A stretch of 5,061 nucleotides of DNA from Endomicrobium sp. (GTDB lineage Bacteria > Elusimicrobiota > Endomicrobiia > Endomicrobiales > Endomicrobiaceae). The notes under the pieces were generated by a model. The model saw only the letters and a program-made list of their open reading frames with translations, did no database searches and was not told where the DNA came from. The DNA is taken from the NCBI GenBank assembly GCA_031260765.1, contig JAISKX010000064.1, forward strand, positions 1 through 5,061. Direction: 5' to 3'. The position numbers and the translations under genes are program-made. Shown here in pieces: positions 1-5,061 of the stretch; the stretch's first letter is position 1, and each line of letters starts with the position of its first letter.

Positions 1-1239
1 GCTATGTTTCCTATAAAATTCATATTCTCGCCCGCAAATGTCACCGACGCCCCGCCTGTTGCATATAATGCCCCGCCTAATAATGCCACATTCTCTTTAA
101 AATTCATCTCTGACCCGGCAAATGTCGCCGTCGCTCCATCAAGATAAAACGCTCCGCCCCTGCCATAAAGACCTGTCCCAAATGCCGTGTTGCCTATCAT
201 CTCCATCAATGCTCCATTAAAATTGAATACCAAACTCGGAACATATAAAAATCCGCCTGACGCCGCGCGATTGCTACGCGCCACCATACTTATCAAATTT
301 TTTATTTCCATTGAACCATTTATTATCGCTATATTACCTTCTGAATTGGCAGCAAGCGAGGCATTGCTAGTAAATTCTACACTACCTCCATCAAATATTA
401 CTTTGTTGCTGCCGTCAGCGCCATCTAAATATATTGAAGCGCCAAATTGGGCGCTATTTCCTATAAAACTTGAACTGGAATTAATAAATTGTATTATTGA
501 ATTTGTTGGATACCCGCCGCTAAATATCCCCAAATAGATTACGCCGCCATTATTATTCGCTACATTACTTGTCGCCTGTATATCAACATTTATAAAAGAA
601 ATACTACCTGTAGTATTTGCTGTGTCAAAAGAAATGACGCCTCCATAGCTCGCAGTATTCTTTTCAAAATAAACTTTGCTCCTATGGGCAGTAGAACCAA
701 ATATTACAATATCTTCAAGCATTACTACCGCTCTAGATGTTAGACGCATCGCGCCGCCGTATTGAGCAGCGCTGTTATCAATAATTTTGACTTCTTTAGC
801 CATAAAAATAGCCTGAGAATTCATCACATACATACCAGGTCCATAATTACCCCTAGCGCCCATTAGAGTCATAGAGTCTACTTGCCAAGGCACTATAAAT
901 CTTGCCCCATCATGTAAAAGAAAACTGCCACCGTCTGTTCTCGCGTAATTGTAATCAAATATTACCGTATTCACATTCATTATTACATCGGAAGCGTTGA
1001 TATATATAGCCCCGCCGCCTTTCTGAGAAGTCCCCTCGGCGCTATTACCTGCAAACCTTATATAATCTCCGTTAAATGTAATACTTGAACCATTTTGAAC
1101 ACTAATCGCTCCGCCGTTTCCAGCGCCAGTAGTGGTAGCGCTATTGTTTGTGAAATATACAGTGTTGATAGTAAAAACTCCAATAGAATTGTTTATATAT
1201 ATGGCGCCTCCATTACCACCGCCTGCTATATTGTTCATA
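1..1239 (-). repeat. GGAI/FxxN protein repeat region
   Basis: This stretch encodes residues 85 to 497 of the Pmp-like protein, made of about a dozen degenerate units. A typical unit reads F-x-x-N-x-A, a short G/N-rich turn, G-G-A-I-Y, then a beta-strand leading into the next FxxN. Spacing between successive FxxN motifs is 29, 33 and 32 residues at the start and 28 at the visible end. Around residues 190-240 and 380-440 the motifs decay: for example the FxxN position becomes MGAR near 217, IIDN at 237-240 or MIGN at 432-435, and GGAI becomes GASI at 351-354. The rhythm of alternating hydrophobic residues nevertheless persists, as expected of a continuous beta-helix. Confidence 0.8.
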
Positions 1240-1493
1240 AATGTAACTGATGTTCCTGTCAATGCAAAACTTGTAACACCCACTATAGAAACTGCTCCGC
1301 CATTTGTAGCGGTCAGATTTTGAAAATAATTTCCATCCCCAACATCGTAAGTTTGATTAGTAGTCCAATCAAGACGACCTAAATCTATAGCAAATACTTG
1401 AATGCTGACAAATGCCAATACAAGCGCTGTCAAAAGCAGTTTGGCTTTGATTTTTGAAATTGTTTTGATGATTTGTTTTGTTTTGTTGTTCAT
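1..1493 (-). CDS. Pmp-like beta-helical surface/secreted protein, 3' end missing
   Basis: I read this frame by hand on the minus strand: 497 codons from ATG at 1493 with no stop, running off the left edge. Residues 1-35 are a clear signal peptide: a lysine-rich start (K4 to K18), a hydrophobic core at about 19-34 and a VFA cleavage site at 33-35, so the protein is exported. From residue 85 it carries irregular 28-33-residue repeats with the two hallmarks of Chlamydia polymorphic membrane proteins. FxxN occurs at 85, 114, 147, 179, 276, 343, 374, 465 and 493. GGA(I/V/L/F/M) or close variants occur at 95, 127, 160, 246, 284, 316, 446 and 473. Such repeats form parallel beta-helix passengers, and in Chlamydia act as autotransporter adhesins. 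Whether a C-terminal barrel exists cannot be seen here. The start is supported by a CGGAG ribosome site 7 bases upstream. The specific role (adhesin or other surface protein) is inferred. Confidence 0.85.
   Translation of the reverse strand, partial: MNNKTKQIIKTISKIKAKLLLTALVLAFVSIQVFAIDLGRLDWTTNQTYDVGDGNYFQNLTATNGGAVSIVGVTSFALTGTSVTFMNNIAGGGNGGAIYINNSIGVFTINTVYFTNNSATTTGAGNGGAISVQNGSSITFNGDYIRFAGNSAEGTSQKGGGAIYINASDVIMNVNTVIFDYNYARTDGGSFLLHDGARFIVPWQVDSMTLMGARGNYGPGMYVMNSQAIFMAKEVKIIDNSAAQYGGAMRLTSRAVVMLEDIVIFGSTAHRSKVYFEKNTASYGGVISFDTANTTGSISFINVDIQATSNVANNNGGVIYLGIFSGGYPTNSIIQFINSSSSFIGNSAQFGASIYLDGADGSNKVIFDGGSVEFTSNASLAANSEGNIAIINGSMEIKNLISMVARSNRAASGGFLYVPSLVFNFNGALMEMIGNTAFGTGLYGRGGAFYLDGATATFAGSEMNFKENVALLGGALYATGGASVTFAGENMNFIGNI
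15..140 (-). repeat. 84-base tandem repeat within the surface-protein gene
   Basis: Bases 15-56 and 99-140 match at about 30 of 42 positions, offset by exactly 84 bases (28 codons). In protein they give the paired segments TFAGSEMNF (457-465) and TFAGENMNF (485-493). This is the most regular repeat pair in the visible part of the gene, and it lies at the window edge, so the array may continue beyond it. Confidence 0.6.
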
Positions 1494-1500
1494 TTAAATT

Positions 1501-1505
1501 CTCCG
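1501..1505 (-). promoter_or_regulatory. Ribosome binding site of the Pmp-like gene
   Basis: On the minus strand CGGAG precedes the ATG at 1493 with a 7-base AT-rich spacer (1494-1500). This is good spacing for a Shine-Dalgarno site. It fixes the start, because the signal peptide begins directly at this ATG. Confidence 0.75.
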
Positions 1506-1520
1506 TTTTAAACAAAACTT

Positions 1521-1546
1521 AAAAAAAAGCAAGTCTCGGGACTTGC
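1521..1546 (-). terminator. Intrinsic terminator in the leader of the Pmp-like gene (possible attenuator)
   Basis: A perfect 7-bp stem, GCAAGTC/GACTTGC (1529-1535 with 1540-1546), closes a 4-base loop. Read on the minus strand it is followed at once by eight T residues (1528-1521), the classic form of a Rho-independent terminator. Read on the plus strand the stem is followed by AG and five T residues, so it may work weakly in that direction too. No plus-strand gene ends here. The minus-strand orientation puts it 27 bases before the ATG at 1493, after any upstream promoter. It therefore either ends a short leader RNA or attenuates the surface-protein gene. Confidence 0.75.
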
Positions 1547-1575
1547 AGTTTTTGAGTAAATTCTAATGATTTCGC

Positions 1576-1608
1576 GCTACTTCCATTTGGAATGGGGCAG
1601 TTTATAGC
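1576..1608 (-). other. Nested inverted repeat, possible leader RNA structure
   Basis: An outer 4-bp pairing (GCTA 1576-1579 with TAGC 1605-1608) encloses an inner inverted repeat, TTCCATTTGGAA (1581-1592). An unpaired C/A-rich side (minus strand TAAACTGCCCCA) fills the gap. It lies 29 bases upstream of the terminator stem on the minus strand, so the two could form one structured leader. I compared it from memory with common riboswitch consensus cores (c-di-GMP, preQ1, fluoride, THF, guanidine) and recognise none. It may instead be a protein-binding palindrome. Confidence 0.35.
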
Positions 1609-1698
1609 AAAATTATTTTAAAAATACAAAAGAAATGCAGGCATTTGAAAAGCATTTATTCATTAAAAAATCAATTTAAAATTAAATTTTGCCGTCAT

Positions 1699-1727
1699 TT
1701 GAAAATAAAAGATAAATCTTATACAAT
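1699..1727 (+). promoter_or_regulatory. Sigma70-type promoter of the tpiA operon
   Basis: TTGAAA (1699-1704) and TACAAT (1722-1727) each match the consensus at five of six bases and are separated by exactly 17 bases. An A/T-only stretch just upstream (1673-1690) could act as an UP element. Transcription would start near 1734, giving a leader of about 40 bases before the tpiA ATG. In AT-rich DNA chance matches occur, but the spacing and position make this one convincing. Confidence 0.65.
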
Positions 1728-1764
1728 CGCCGAACTTCAAAAAAACGCTGTAAAATTATAAAAA

Positions 1765-1770
1765 AGGGGA
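1765..1770 (+). promoter_or_regulatory. tpiA ribosome binding site
   Basis: AGGGGA lies 5 bases before the ATG at 1776, after an A-rich run. It supports this ATG as the start, which also places the conserved AGNWKMN motif at residues 7-13 as is normal for the family. Confidence 0.7.
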
Positions 1771-1775
1771 TTTGT

Positions 1776-2528
1776 ATGAGAAAACCACTGATGGCTGGGA
1801 ATTGGAAAATGAACAAAACTATAGCCGAGTCGGCGGACTTGGCTAAGGCTTTAAAAAGCGCGGTGTCGGATGTCAGCGCAGTTGAAATTTTGATTTGTCC
1901 TACTTTTACCTCGCTTGCGGCTGTAAATGCTGAAATTAAAGGGACGAATATCAAACTTGGAGCACAAAATCTTTTTTGGGAAAACAAAGGAGCTTTTACG
2001 GGTGAAATATCGCCTACTATGCTTAAAGACGCAGGTTGTTCTTTTGTTTTAATCGGACATAGCGAGCGCAGACAATATTTTGGCGAAACAGATGAAAGCG
2101 TCAATAAAAAAACAAAAGCCGCTTTTGCCGCAGAACTCATCCCTGTGGTATGCGTAGGCGAAACTCTTGAAGAAAGAGAAAAAAACATAACCTTTAAAGT
2201 GATTGAAAAACAAGTCAGAAATGGATTGAAAGATTTGCACGGCGATTGCGCAAAAATCGTAGTAATCGCTTATGAGCCCGTATGGGCTATAGGCACAGGC
2301 AAAACGGCAAGCCCAGACCAAGCGCAAGAAGTTCACGCATTTATAAGAAAGATTTATGACGATATGTATAAAGGAGCCGGAGAGCAAATTAGAATACTTT
2401 ACGGCGGGTCGGTAAAACCTGATAATGTCTCAACTCTTATGCAGCAGCCCGATATAGACGGGGGGTTGGTAGGCGGAGCAAGTTTGGATGCGGATTCTTT
2501 TACAAAATTAGCGAAGTTTGCAAAATAG
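1776..2528 (+). CDS. tpiA: Triosephosphate isomerase
   Basis: This cytoplasmic glycolytic enzyme interconverts dihydroxyacetone phosphate and glyceraldehyde-3-phosphate. At 250 residues it has the normal length for a single TIM barrel. All the key elements are present: the substrate-binding AGNWKMN near the start (N9, K11), the electrophilic histidine H95 in LIGHSERR (92-99), the catalytic base E167 in AYEPVWAIGTGKTA (165-178, including the mobile loop 6), and the phosphate-binding strands ILYGGSVKPDN (207-217) and GGLVGGASL (229-237). The protein appears intact and functional. It is the first gene of a plus-strand set with rpiB and recJ, with a promoter at 1699-1727. The rpiB start lies 9 bases after the stop, so the two are very likely co-transcribed. 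In many bacteria tpiA instead follows gap and pgk; here neither precedes it. Confidence 0.97.
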   Translation: MRKPLMAGNWKMNKTIAESADLAKALKSAVSDVSAVEILICPTFTSLAAVNAEIKGTNIKLGAQNLFWENKGAFTGEISPTMLKDAGCSFVLIGHSERRQYFGETDESVNKKTKAAFAAELIPVVCVGETLEEREKNITFKVIEKQVRNGLKDLHGDCAKIVVIAYEPVWAIGTGKTASPDQAQEVHAFIRKIYDDMYKGAGEQIRILYGGSVKPDNVSTLMQQPDIDGGLVGGASLDADSFTKLAKFAK

Positions 2529-2534
2529 GAGAGG
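2528..2534 (+). promoter_or_regulatory. rpiB ribosome binding site overlapping the tpiA stop codon
   Basis: GGAGAGG begins on the last base of the tpiA TAG stop and lies just before the rpiB ATG at 2538. GGAG leaves a 6-base spacer. The overlap of stop and ribosome site suggests translational coupling between tpiA and rpiB. Confidence 0.75.
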
Positions 2535-2537
2535 AAA

Positions 2538-2987
2538 ATGGATAAAAAAATTACGACAATTGCATTTGCAACAGACCATGCAGCGGCTGAAGTCAGAGGA
2601 AAAGTAAAAGAATATCTATCAAGGCTTGGCTATGAGGTTTTAGATTTCGGTTATGACGGGGACGGCTCTTGCGATTATCCCGACTATGCGGCAAAAGCGG
2701 CAATAGCAGTAGCGGACGGGCAAGCGCAAAAAGGTGTTTTAATATGCGGAACAGGAATAGGGATGTCCATAGTTGCCAATAAAATAAAAGGGATTATCGC
2801 CGCGACTGTATGGAATGAAGATACGGCAAGGCTCGCCGTCCAGCATAATCATGCTGATATTTTATGCCTCGGCTCAAGAACAAGCACTTTAAGAGAGCTT
2901 TGCCTTATGATAAAAGTTTTCCTTGACACAGAATTTGAAGAGCGCCATAACGAGCGCATCGCAAAGATAAAAGAATTAGAAAAATAA
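2538..2987 (+). CDS. rpiB: Ribose-5-phosphate isomerase B (RpiB/LacAB family)
   Basis: This cytoplasmic enzyme of the non-oxidative pentose phosphate pathway interconverts ribulose-5-phosphate and ribose-5-phosphate. The 149 residues match the family's usual length of about 150. Visible motifs are the N-terminal D13-H14 (ATDHAA), the DYPDYA segment (47-52), the active-site loop ICGTGIGMS (69-77) with C70 as the presumed catalytic base as in the E. coli enzyme, H103 in the QHNHAD segment, LGSR (111-114), and the phosphate-binding R136-H137/R140 near the end. The cysteine marks it as the E. coli type rather than the mycobacterial type, which lacks that cysteine. LacA/LacB and allose-6-phosphate isomerases are related, but the absence of a sugar cassette favours RpiB. 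It sits 9 bases after tpiA and 15 bases before recJ, in the same reading phase as both. Confidence 0.93.
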   Translation: MDKKITTIAFATDHAAAEVRGKVKEYLSRLGYEVLDFGYDGDGSCDYPDYAAKAAIAVADGQAQKGVLICGTGIGMSIVANKIKGIIAATVWNEDTARLAVQHNHADILCLGSRTSTLRELCLMIKVFLDTEFEERHNERIAKIKELEK

Positions 2988-2994
2988 AATAACT

Positions 2995-2997
2995 GGA
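2995..2997 (+). promoter_or_regulatory. Weak recJ ribosome binding site
   Basis: Only a short GGA, 5 bases before the ATG at 3003, resembles a Shine-Dalgarno site. This is much weaker than those of tpiA and rpiB. It suggests that recJ is translated at a lower level or depends on ribosomes finishing rpiB. No other start codon is available in frame between the rpiB stop (2985-2987) and 3003. Confidence 0.45.
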
Positions 2998-3002
2998 ACT
3001 CC

Positions 3003-5021
3003 ATGGATAAGGATTGGAAATATAATTTTGACGCCAATGCTGATTTTAGCGAAATGTCTAAAAAATTCGGATTGCATCCGAAAGTAGCGGCTTTGCTTGC
3101 AAATAGAGGGATTGTTGCAGACAGCGATATCAATATATTTTTATCGGGCGGGCTTAAATATCTGCACAATCCCTTTTTGTTTAGAGATATGAAAAAAGCC
3201 GCAGACAGGATAAGACAGGCGATAGATTCTAAAGAGCAGATTTTAGTCTACGGCGACAGAGATGTGGACGGTATAACGGCGGTAAATATAATAGTTTGGA
3301 CTTTAAAAACTTTGGGCGCAAATATTTTGTGGTATGTCCCCGCCGACGAAGGATATAGAATACATAAAGATATTCTCTCTCAATACGCCGAGACCAATGT
3401 CAAACTCCTAATCACTGTGGATTGCGGCATAGCGGCAAATGAAGAAATAGAATATGCAAAAAATCTCGGTATGGATGTAATCCTTACAGACCATCACGAG
3501 CCTATAAACGAAGGCATCCCAAAAGGCGCTTATGCTATTATAGACCCTAAACTTTCCGGAACAAAATATCCTTTTAAAAATATCGCAGGTTGTCTTACCG
3601 CTCTAAAAACAGCTCAAGCCGTAGTATATACCTATGATAAAGAATACAATAAAAAAATCCTCTTATTTGCTATCAGCGATTATGGCGCAGTCAAAGGAAA
3701 TTTTGTTGAACTCTGCAACAATCTGCCGATACAAAAAGGAACTTTCAATTCTTTTGAAGAATTGATGAAGCTTATAAACAATTCTTTTAGAACTTATGCT
3801 TTTGAAAATCTTGCCGCTTGCGCCTTGCTTGAAAAAAATATTCTTTTAAAAGAAAAAATCATTTTTTGTCAAAGCGCAAAGAATGAAGATTTGCAGTCTC
3901 TTATGGAAGCAAAAATAAAAATGAGCCTTGCTCAAAATAAAATGAAAGCATTTCTTAATGACAATCTTGATTTATGCGCTTTGGGAACGATTGCCGACTC
4001 TATGCCTTTGATTGACGAAAACAGGATAATAGTGCGCGAAGGGTTAAAAATTTTAGAACAAAATCCTCATTTAAGACCGGGTCTTGGTCTTTTGATAGAA
4101 GACACTTTAAAAACGAGGCATTCTTACAATATCACGGCTCATTCAATATCTTGGAATGTCACGCCTGTATTAAATTCGTCGGGCAGAATGGGAAGAGGCA
4201 TACTTTCAGCCCAATTGCTTATGACAAGGGACACATTTCAAGCTCAAAATCTCTACAATGAGATAATAAAATTAAACGGCGAAAGAAGAGCTTTGCAATT
4301 TGCAAATATCGGACAATTCAAATATCTATTAAAAGAGCAATGCAATCCTGAAACGGACAAAATTTTGATAGTGACAGCCTCTAATCTTGAACATGGAGTG
4401 ACGGGCATAGTAGCGGCTCAAGTGGTAAAGGAATATCAAAAGCCCGCTTTTTTATTGATAAGCGATGGGTATGAGGCTGTCGGGACTGTTAGGTCTGTAG
4501 AGGCTTTCAATATAATAGAAGCCTTAGACAGCGTGCGGGACTTACTTATAAAATACGGCGGACACAGCCAAGCCGCAGGTTTTACAATAAAACATTGCAA
4601 AATAGACGAGTTTAAACAAAGAATGTTTGAATATGCCGACAAGAATATAGCGGATTTAGCGCCGAAAAACAGTATAGCAATTGAAGGTATTTTGAAAGTC
4701 TCAGATATAAATGCGAATTTTTATAAACAAATAGAAGCTCTTGCGCCTTTCGGTATGGCTAATTCCCGTCCTGTTTTTTGTATGAAAGGAGTGAGCGCAA
4801 CAGAAGCTTATATGTTCGGCTCTAAAAATGAGCATTTAAAATTCAAGGTTTCTCAAAAAGGCAGCAGAAATATCCAAGCAATATTTTGGAATAAATCCCG
4901 AATGCTCGACCTTTTAAGAAAAGGCGAATTATTAGACATAGCCTTTCACTTAGACCAAGCCGAAAAAAGCGGCGAACAATTTATCCAATTATCAATGATA
5001 GATATAAAGATGGCATATTAA
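3003..5021 (+). CDS. recJ: RecJ-family single-strand DNA-specific 5'-3' exonuclease with an internal insertion
   Basis: RecJ degrades single-stranded DNA 5' to 3' in recombination (RecF pathway), mismatch repair and base excision repair. The DHH half shows motif I GDRDVDGIT (84-92; metal ligands D85, D87, D89), motif II ITVDCGI (137-143; D140), motif III LTDHHEP (161-167; D163, H164, H165), then YPFKNIAG (189-196) and motif IV ALGTIADSMPL (326-336; D332). The DHHA1 half shows TPVLNSSGRMG (387-397), HGVTGIVAAQV (464-474), GTVRSVEAF (494-502) and KYGGHSQAAG (517-526). An OB-fold part follows, with LAPFGMANSRP (580-590) and HLKFKVSQ (611-618). All catalytic residues are present, so it is probably active. 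At 672 residues it is longer than E. coli RecJ (577). The extra length lies mainly between about 209 and 320, where family members usually have only about 30 residues. Motif I has R86 where Y or F is common. It is the third gene of the tpiA-rpiB-recJ operon. Confidence 0.93.
   Translation: MDKDWKYNFDANADFSEMSKKFGLHPKVAALLANRGIVADSDINIFLSGGLKYLHNPFLFRDMKKAADRIRQAIDSKEQILVYGDRDVDGITAVNIIVWTLKTLGANILWYVPADEGYRIHKDILSQYAETNVKLLITVDCGIAANEEIEYAKNLGMDVILTDHHEPINEGIPKGAYAIIDPKLSGTKYPFKNIAGCLTALKTAQAVVYTYDKEYNKKILLFAISDYGAVKGNFVELCNNLPIQKGTFNSFEELMKLINNSFRTYAFENLAACALLEKNILLKEKIIFCQSAKNEDLQSLMEAKIKMSLAQNKMKAFLNDNLDLCALGTIADSMPLIDENRIIVREGLKILEQNPHLRPGLGLLIEDTLKTRHSYNITAHSISWNVTPVLNSSGRMGRGILSAQLLMTRDTFQAQNLYNEIIKLNGERRALQFANIGQFKYLLKEQCNPETDKILIVTASNLEHGVTGIVAAQVVKEYQKPAFLLISDGYEAVGTVRSVEAFNIIEALDSVRDLLIKYGGHSQAAGFTIKHCKIDEFKQRMFEYADKNIADLAPKNSIAIEGILKVSDINANFYKQIEALAPFGMANSRPVFCMKGVSATEAYMFGSKNEHLKFKVSQKGSRNIQAIFWNKSRMLDLLRKGELLDIAFHLDQAEKSGEQFIQLSMIDIKMAY
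3627..3962 (+). other. Insertion region within the DHH half of RecJ
   Basis: Residues about 209-320 lie between the conserved IAGCLTALKTAQAV block (195-208) and DLCALGTIAD (323-332). In E. coli RecJ the matching gap is about 30 residues; here it is over 110. The first part (219-255) looks like short beta-strands and loops (LLFAISDYGAVKGNFVEL). The later part (265-320) is rich in Lys, Glu, Leu and Ala and is probably helical. I recognise no known domain or catalytic motif in it. The base composition does not differ obviously from the flanks, so it appears to be an established part of this gene. Confidence 0.6.
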
Positions 5022-5061
5022 ATAAAAGAGAAAAGAGAAGAGAGGAAAGAGGAAAGACGAC
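5022..5061 (+). other. Purine-only tract after recJ
   Basis: After the recJ stop, bases 5024-5057 are 34 consecutive A or G residues with repeated GAGAA and GAGGAAA words. No hairpin terminator is visible in the 40 bases before the window ends. The GAGGAAAGAGGAAAG stretch could include a ribosome site for another operon gene just beyond the edge, but no start codon is visible. Confidence 0.5.

Larger units (their letters stand above)
1494..1775. other. Divergent intergenic region between the surface-protein gene and tpiA
   Basis: These 282 bases contain no credible gene. From left to right they hold the surface gene's ribosome site, a minus-strand terminator, a nested inverted repeat, a short palindrome AAATG-CAGG-CATTT at 1633-1646, an all-A/T inverted repeat at 1673-1688, and the tpiA promoter and ribosome site. 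I could not fix a convincing minus-strand promoter. TAAAAT (1620-1615) and TATTTT (1626-1621) are possible -10 boxes, but neither has a good -35 partner. Confidence 0.7.

Noticed and set aside
187..537. Plus-strand open frame of 116 codons
   Set aside because: It lies opposite the Pmp-like gene in a low-complexity P/I/L-rich translation, has no ribosome site, and is explained by the antisense of the repeat-coding strand.
1..1260. CRISPR array or non-coding tandem repeats
   Set aside because: The recurring short words are degenerate and keep codon phase in a single open minus-strand frame; there are no constant direct repeats with unique spacers.
1132..1323. Plus-strand open frame of 63 codons
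   Set aside because: It is antisense to the first surface-protein repeats, and its proline-rich sequence is simply the complement of the glycine codons in GGAI motifs.
1529..1546. Plus-strand terminator at the same hairpin
   Set aside because: The plus-strand tail has only five T residues after an AG, and no plus-strand gene lies upstream, so the minus-strand reading with eight T residues is much stronger.
1682..2188. Minus-strand open frame of 168 codons
   Set aside because: It overlaps the well-supported tpiA gene and its promoter, and the translation resembles no known family.
2049..2387. Minus-strand open frame of 112 codons
   Set aside because: It lies wholly inside tpiA, whose catalytic motifs are intact; the Cys/Phe/Tyr-rich product is a typical antisense artefact.
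2849..3169. Minus-strand open frame of 106 codons across the rpiB-recJ junction
   Set aside because: It is antisense to two real genes, and I see no recognisable protein features.
3627..3962. Intein or mobile insertion within recJ
   Set aside because: No intein splice-site motifs (N-terminal Cys/Ser block or C-terminal His-Asn), no endonuclease motif and no terminal repeats are visible; the segment reads as an in-frame insertion of ordinary composition.
4436..4642. Minus-strand open frame of 68 codons
   Set aside because: It is antisense to the conserved DHHA1 segment of recJ, which fully explains the sequence.

Overview
This window looks like a piece of an AT-rich bacterial chromosome from a Gram-negative, host-associated or anaerobic lineage. 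The evidence is a large exported protein with Chlamydia Pmp-type (GGAI/FxxN) repeats, which implies an outer surface, together with short intergenic gaps and an A/T-biased codon choice. An Elusimicrobiota (Endomicrobia-like) or spirochaete-like source would fit. That assignment is inference from style, not from a marker gene, and I hold it weakly.

Layout. Positions 1-1493 are one uninterrupted minus-strand reading frame, open at the left edge. It encodes a signal peptide followed by parallel beta-helix-type repeats. Positions 1494-1775 form a divergent intergenic region. On the minus strand it carries a nested hairpin and a strong intrinsic terminator inside the leader of the surface-protein gene. 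On the plus strand it carries a good sigma70-type promoter. Positions 1776-5021 hold three plus-strand genes: tpiA (triosephosphate isomerase), rpiB (ribose-5-phosphate isomerase B) and a RecJ-family single-strand DNA exonuclease. They are separated by only 9 and 15 bases, all lie in the same reading phase and are almost certainly one operon. After recJ comes a 34-base all-purine run, and the window then ends.

How the genes work together. TpiA and RpiB are both aldose-ketose isomerases of central carbon metabolism. TpiA links dihydroxyacetone phosphate with glyceraldehyde-3-phosphate, and RpiB links ribulose-5-phosphate with ribose-5-phosphate, so together they serve glycolysis and the non-oxidative pentose phosphate branch. 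RecJ is a repair and recombination nuclease with no metabolic link to them; its place here is probably simple co-transcription. The divergent surface protein is functionally separate.

The points most worth a second look are the Pmp-like protein, the terminator about 28 bases before its start codon (possible attenuation or a small leader RNA), and an insertion of roughly 80-100 residues inside the DHH catalytic half of RecJ. I see no CRISPR array, transposon, tRNA or rRNA.
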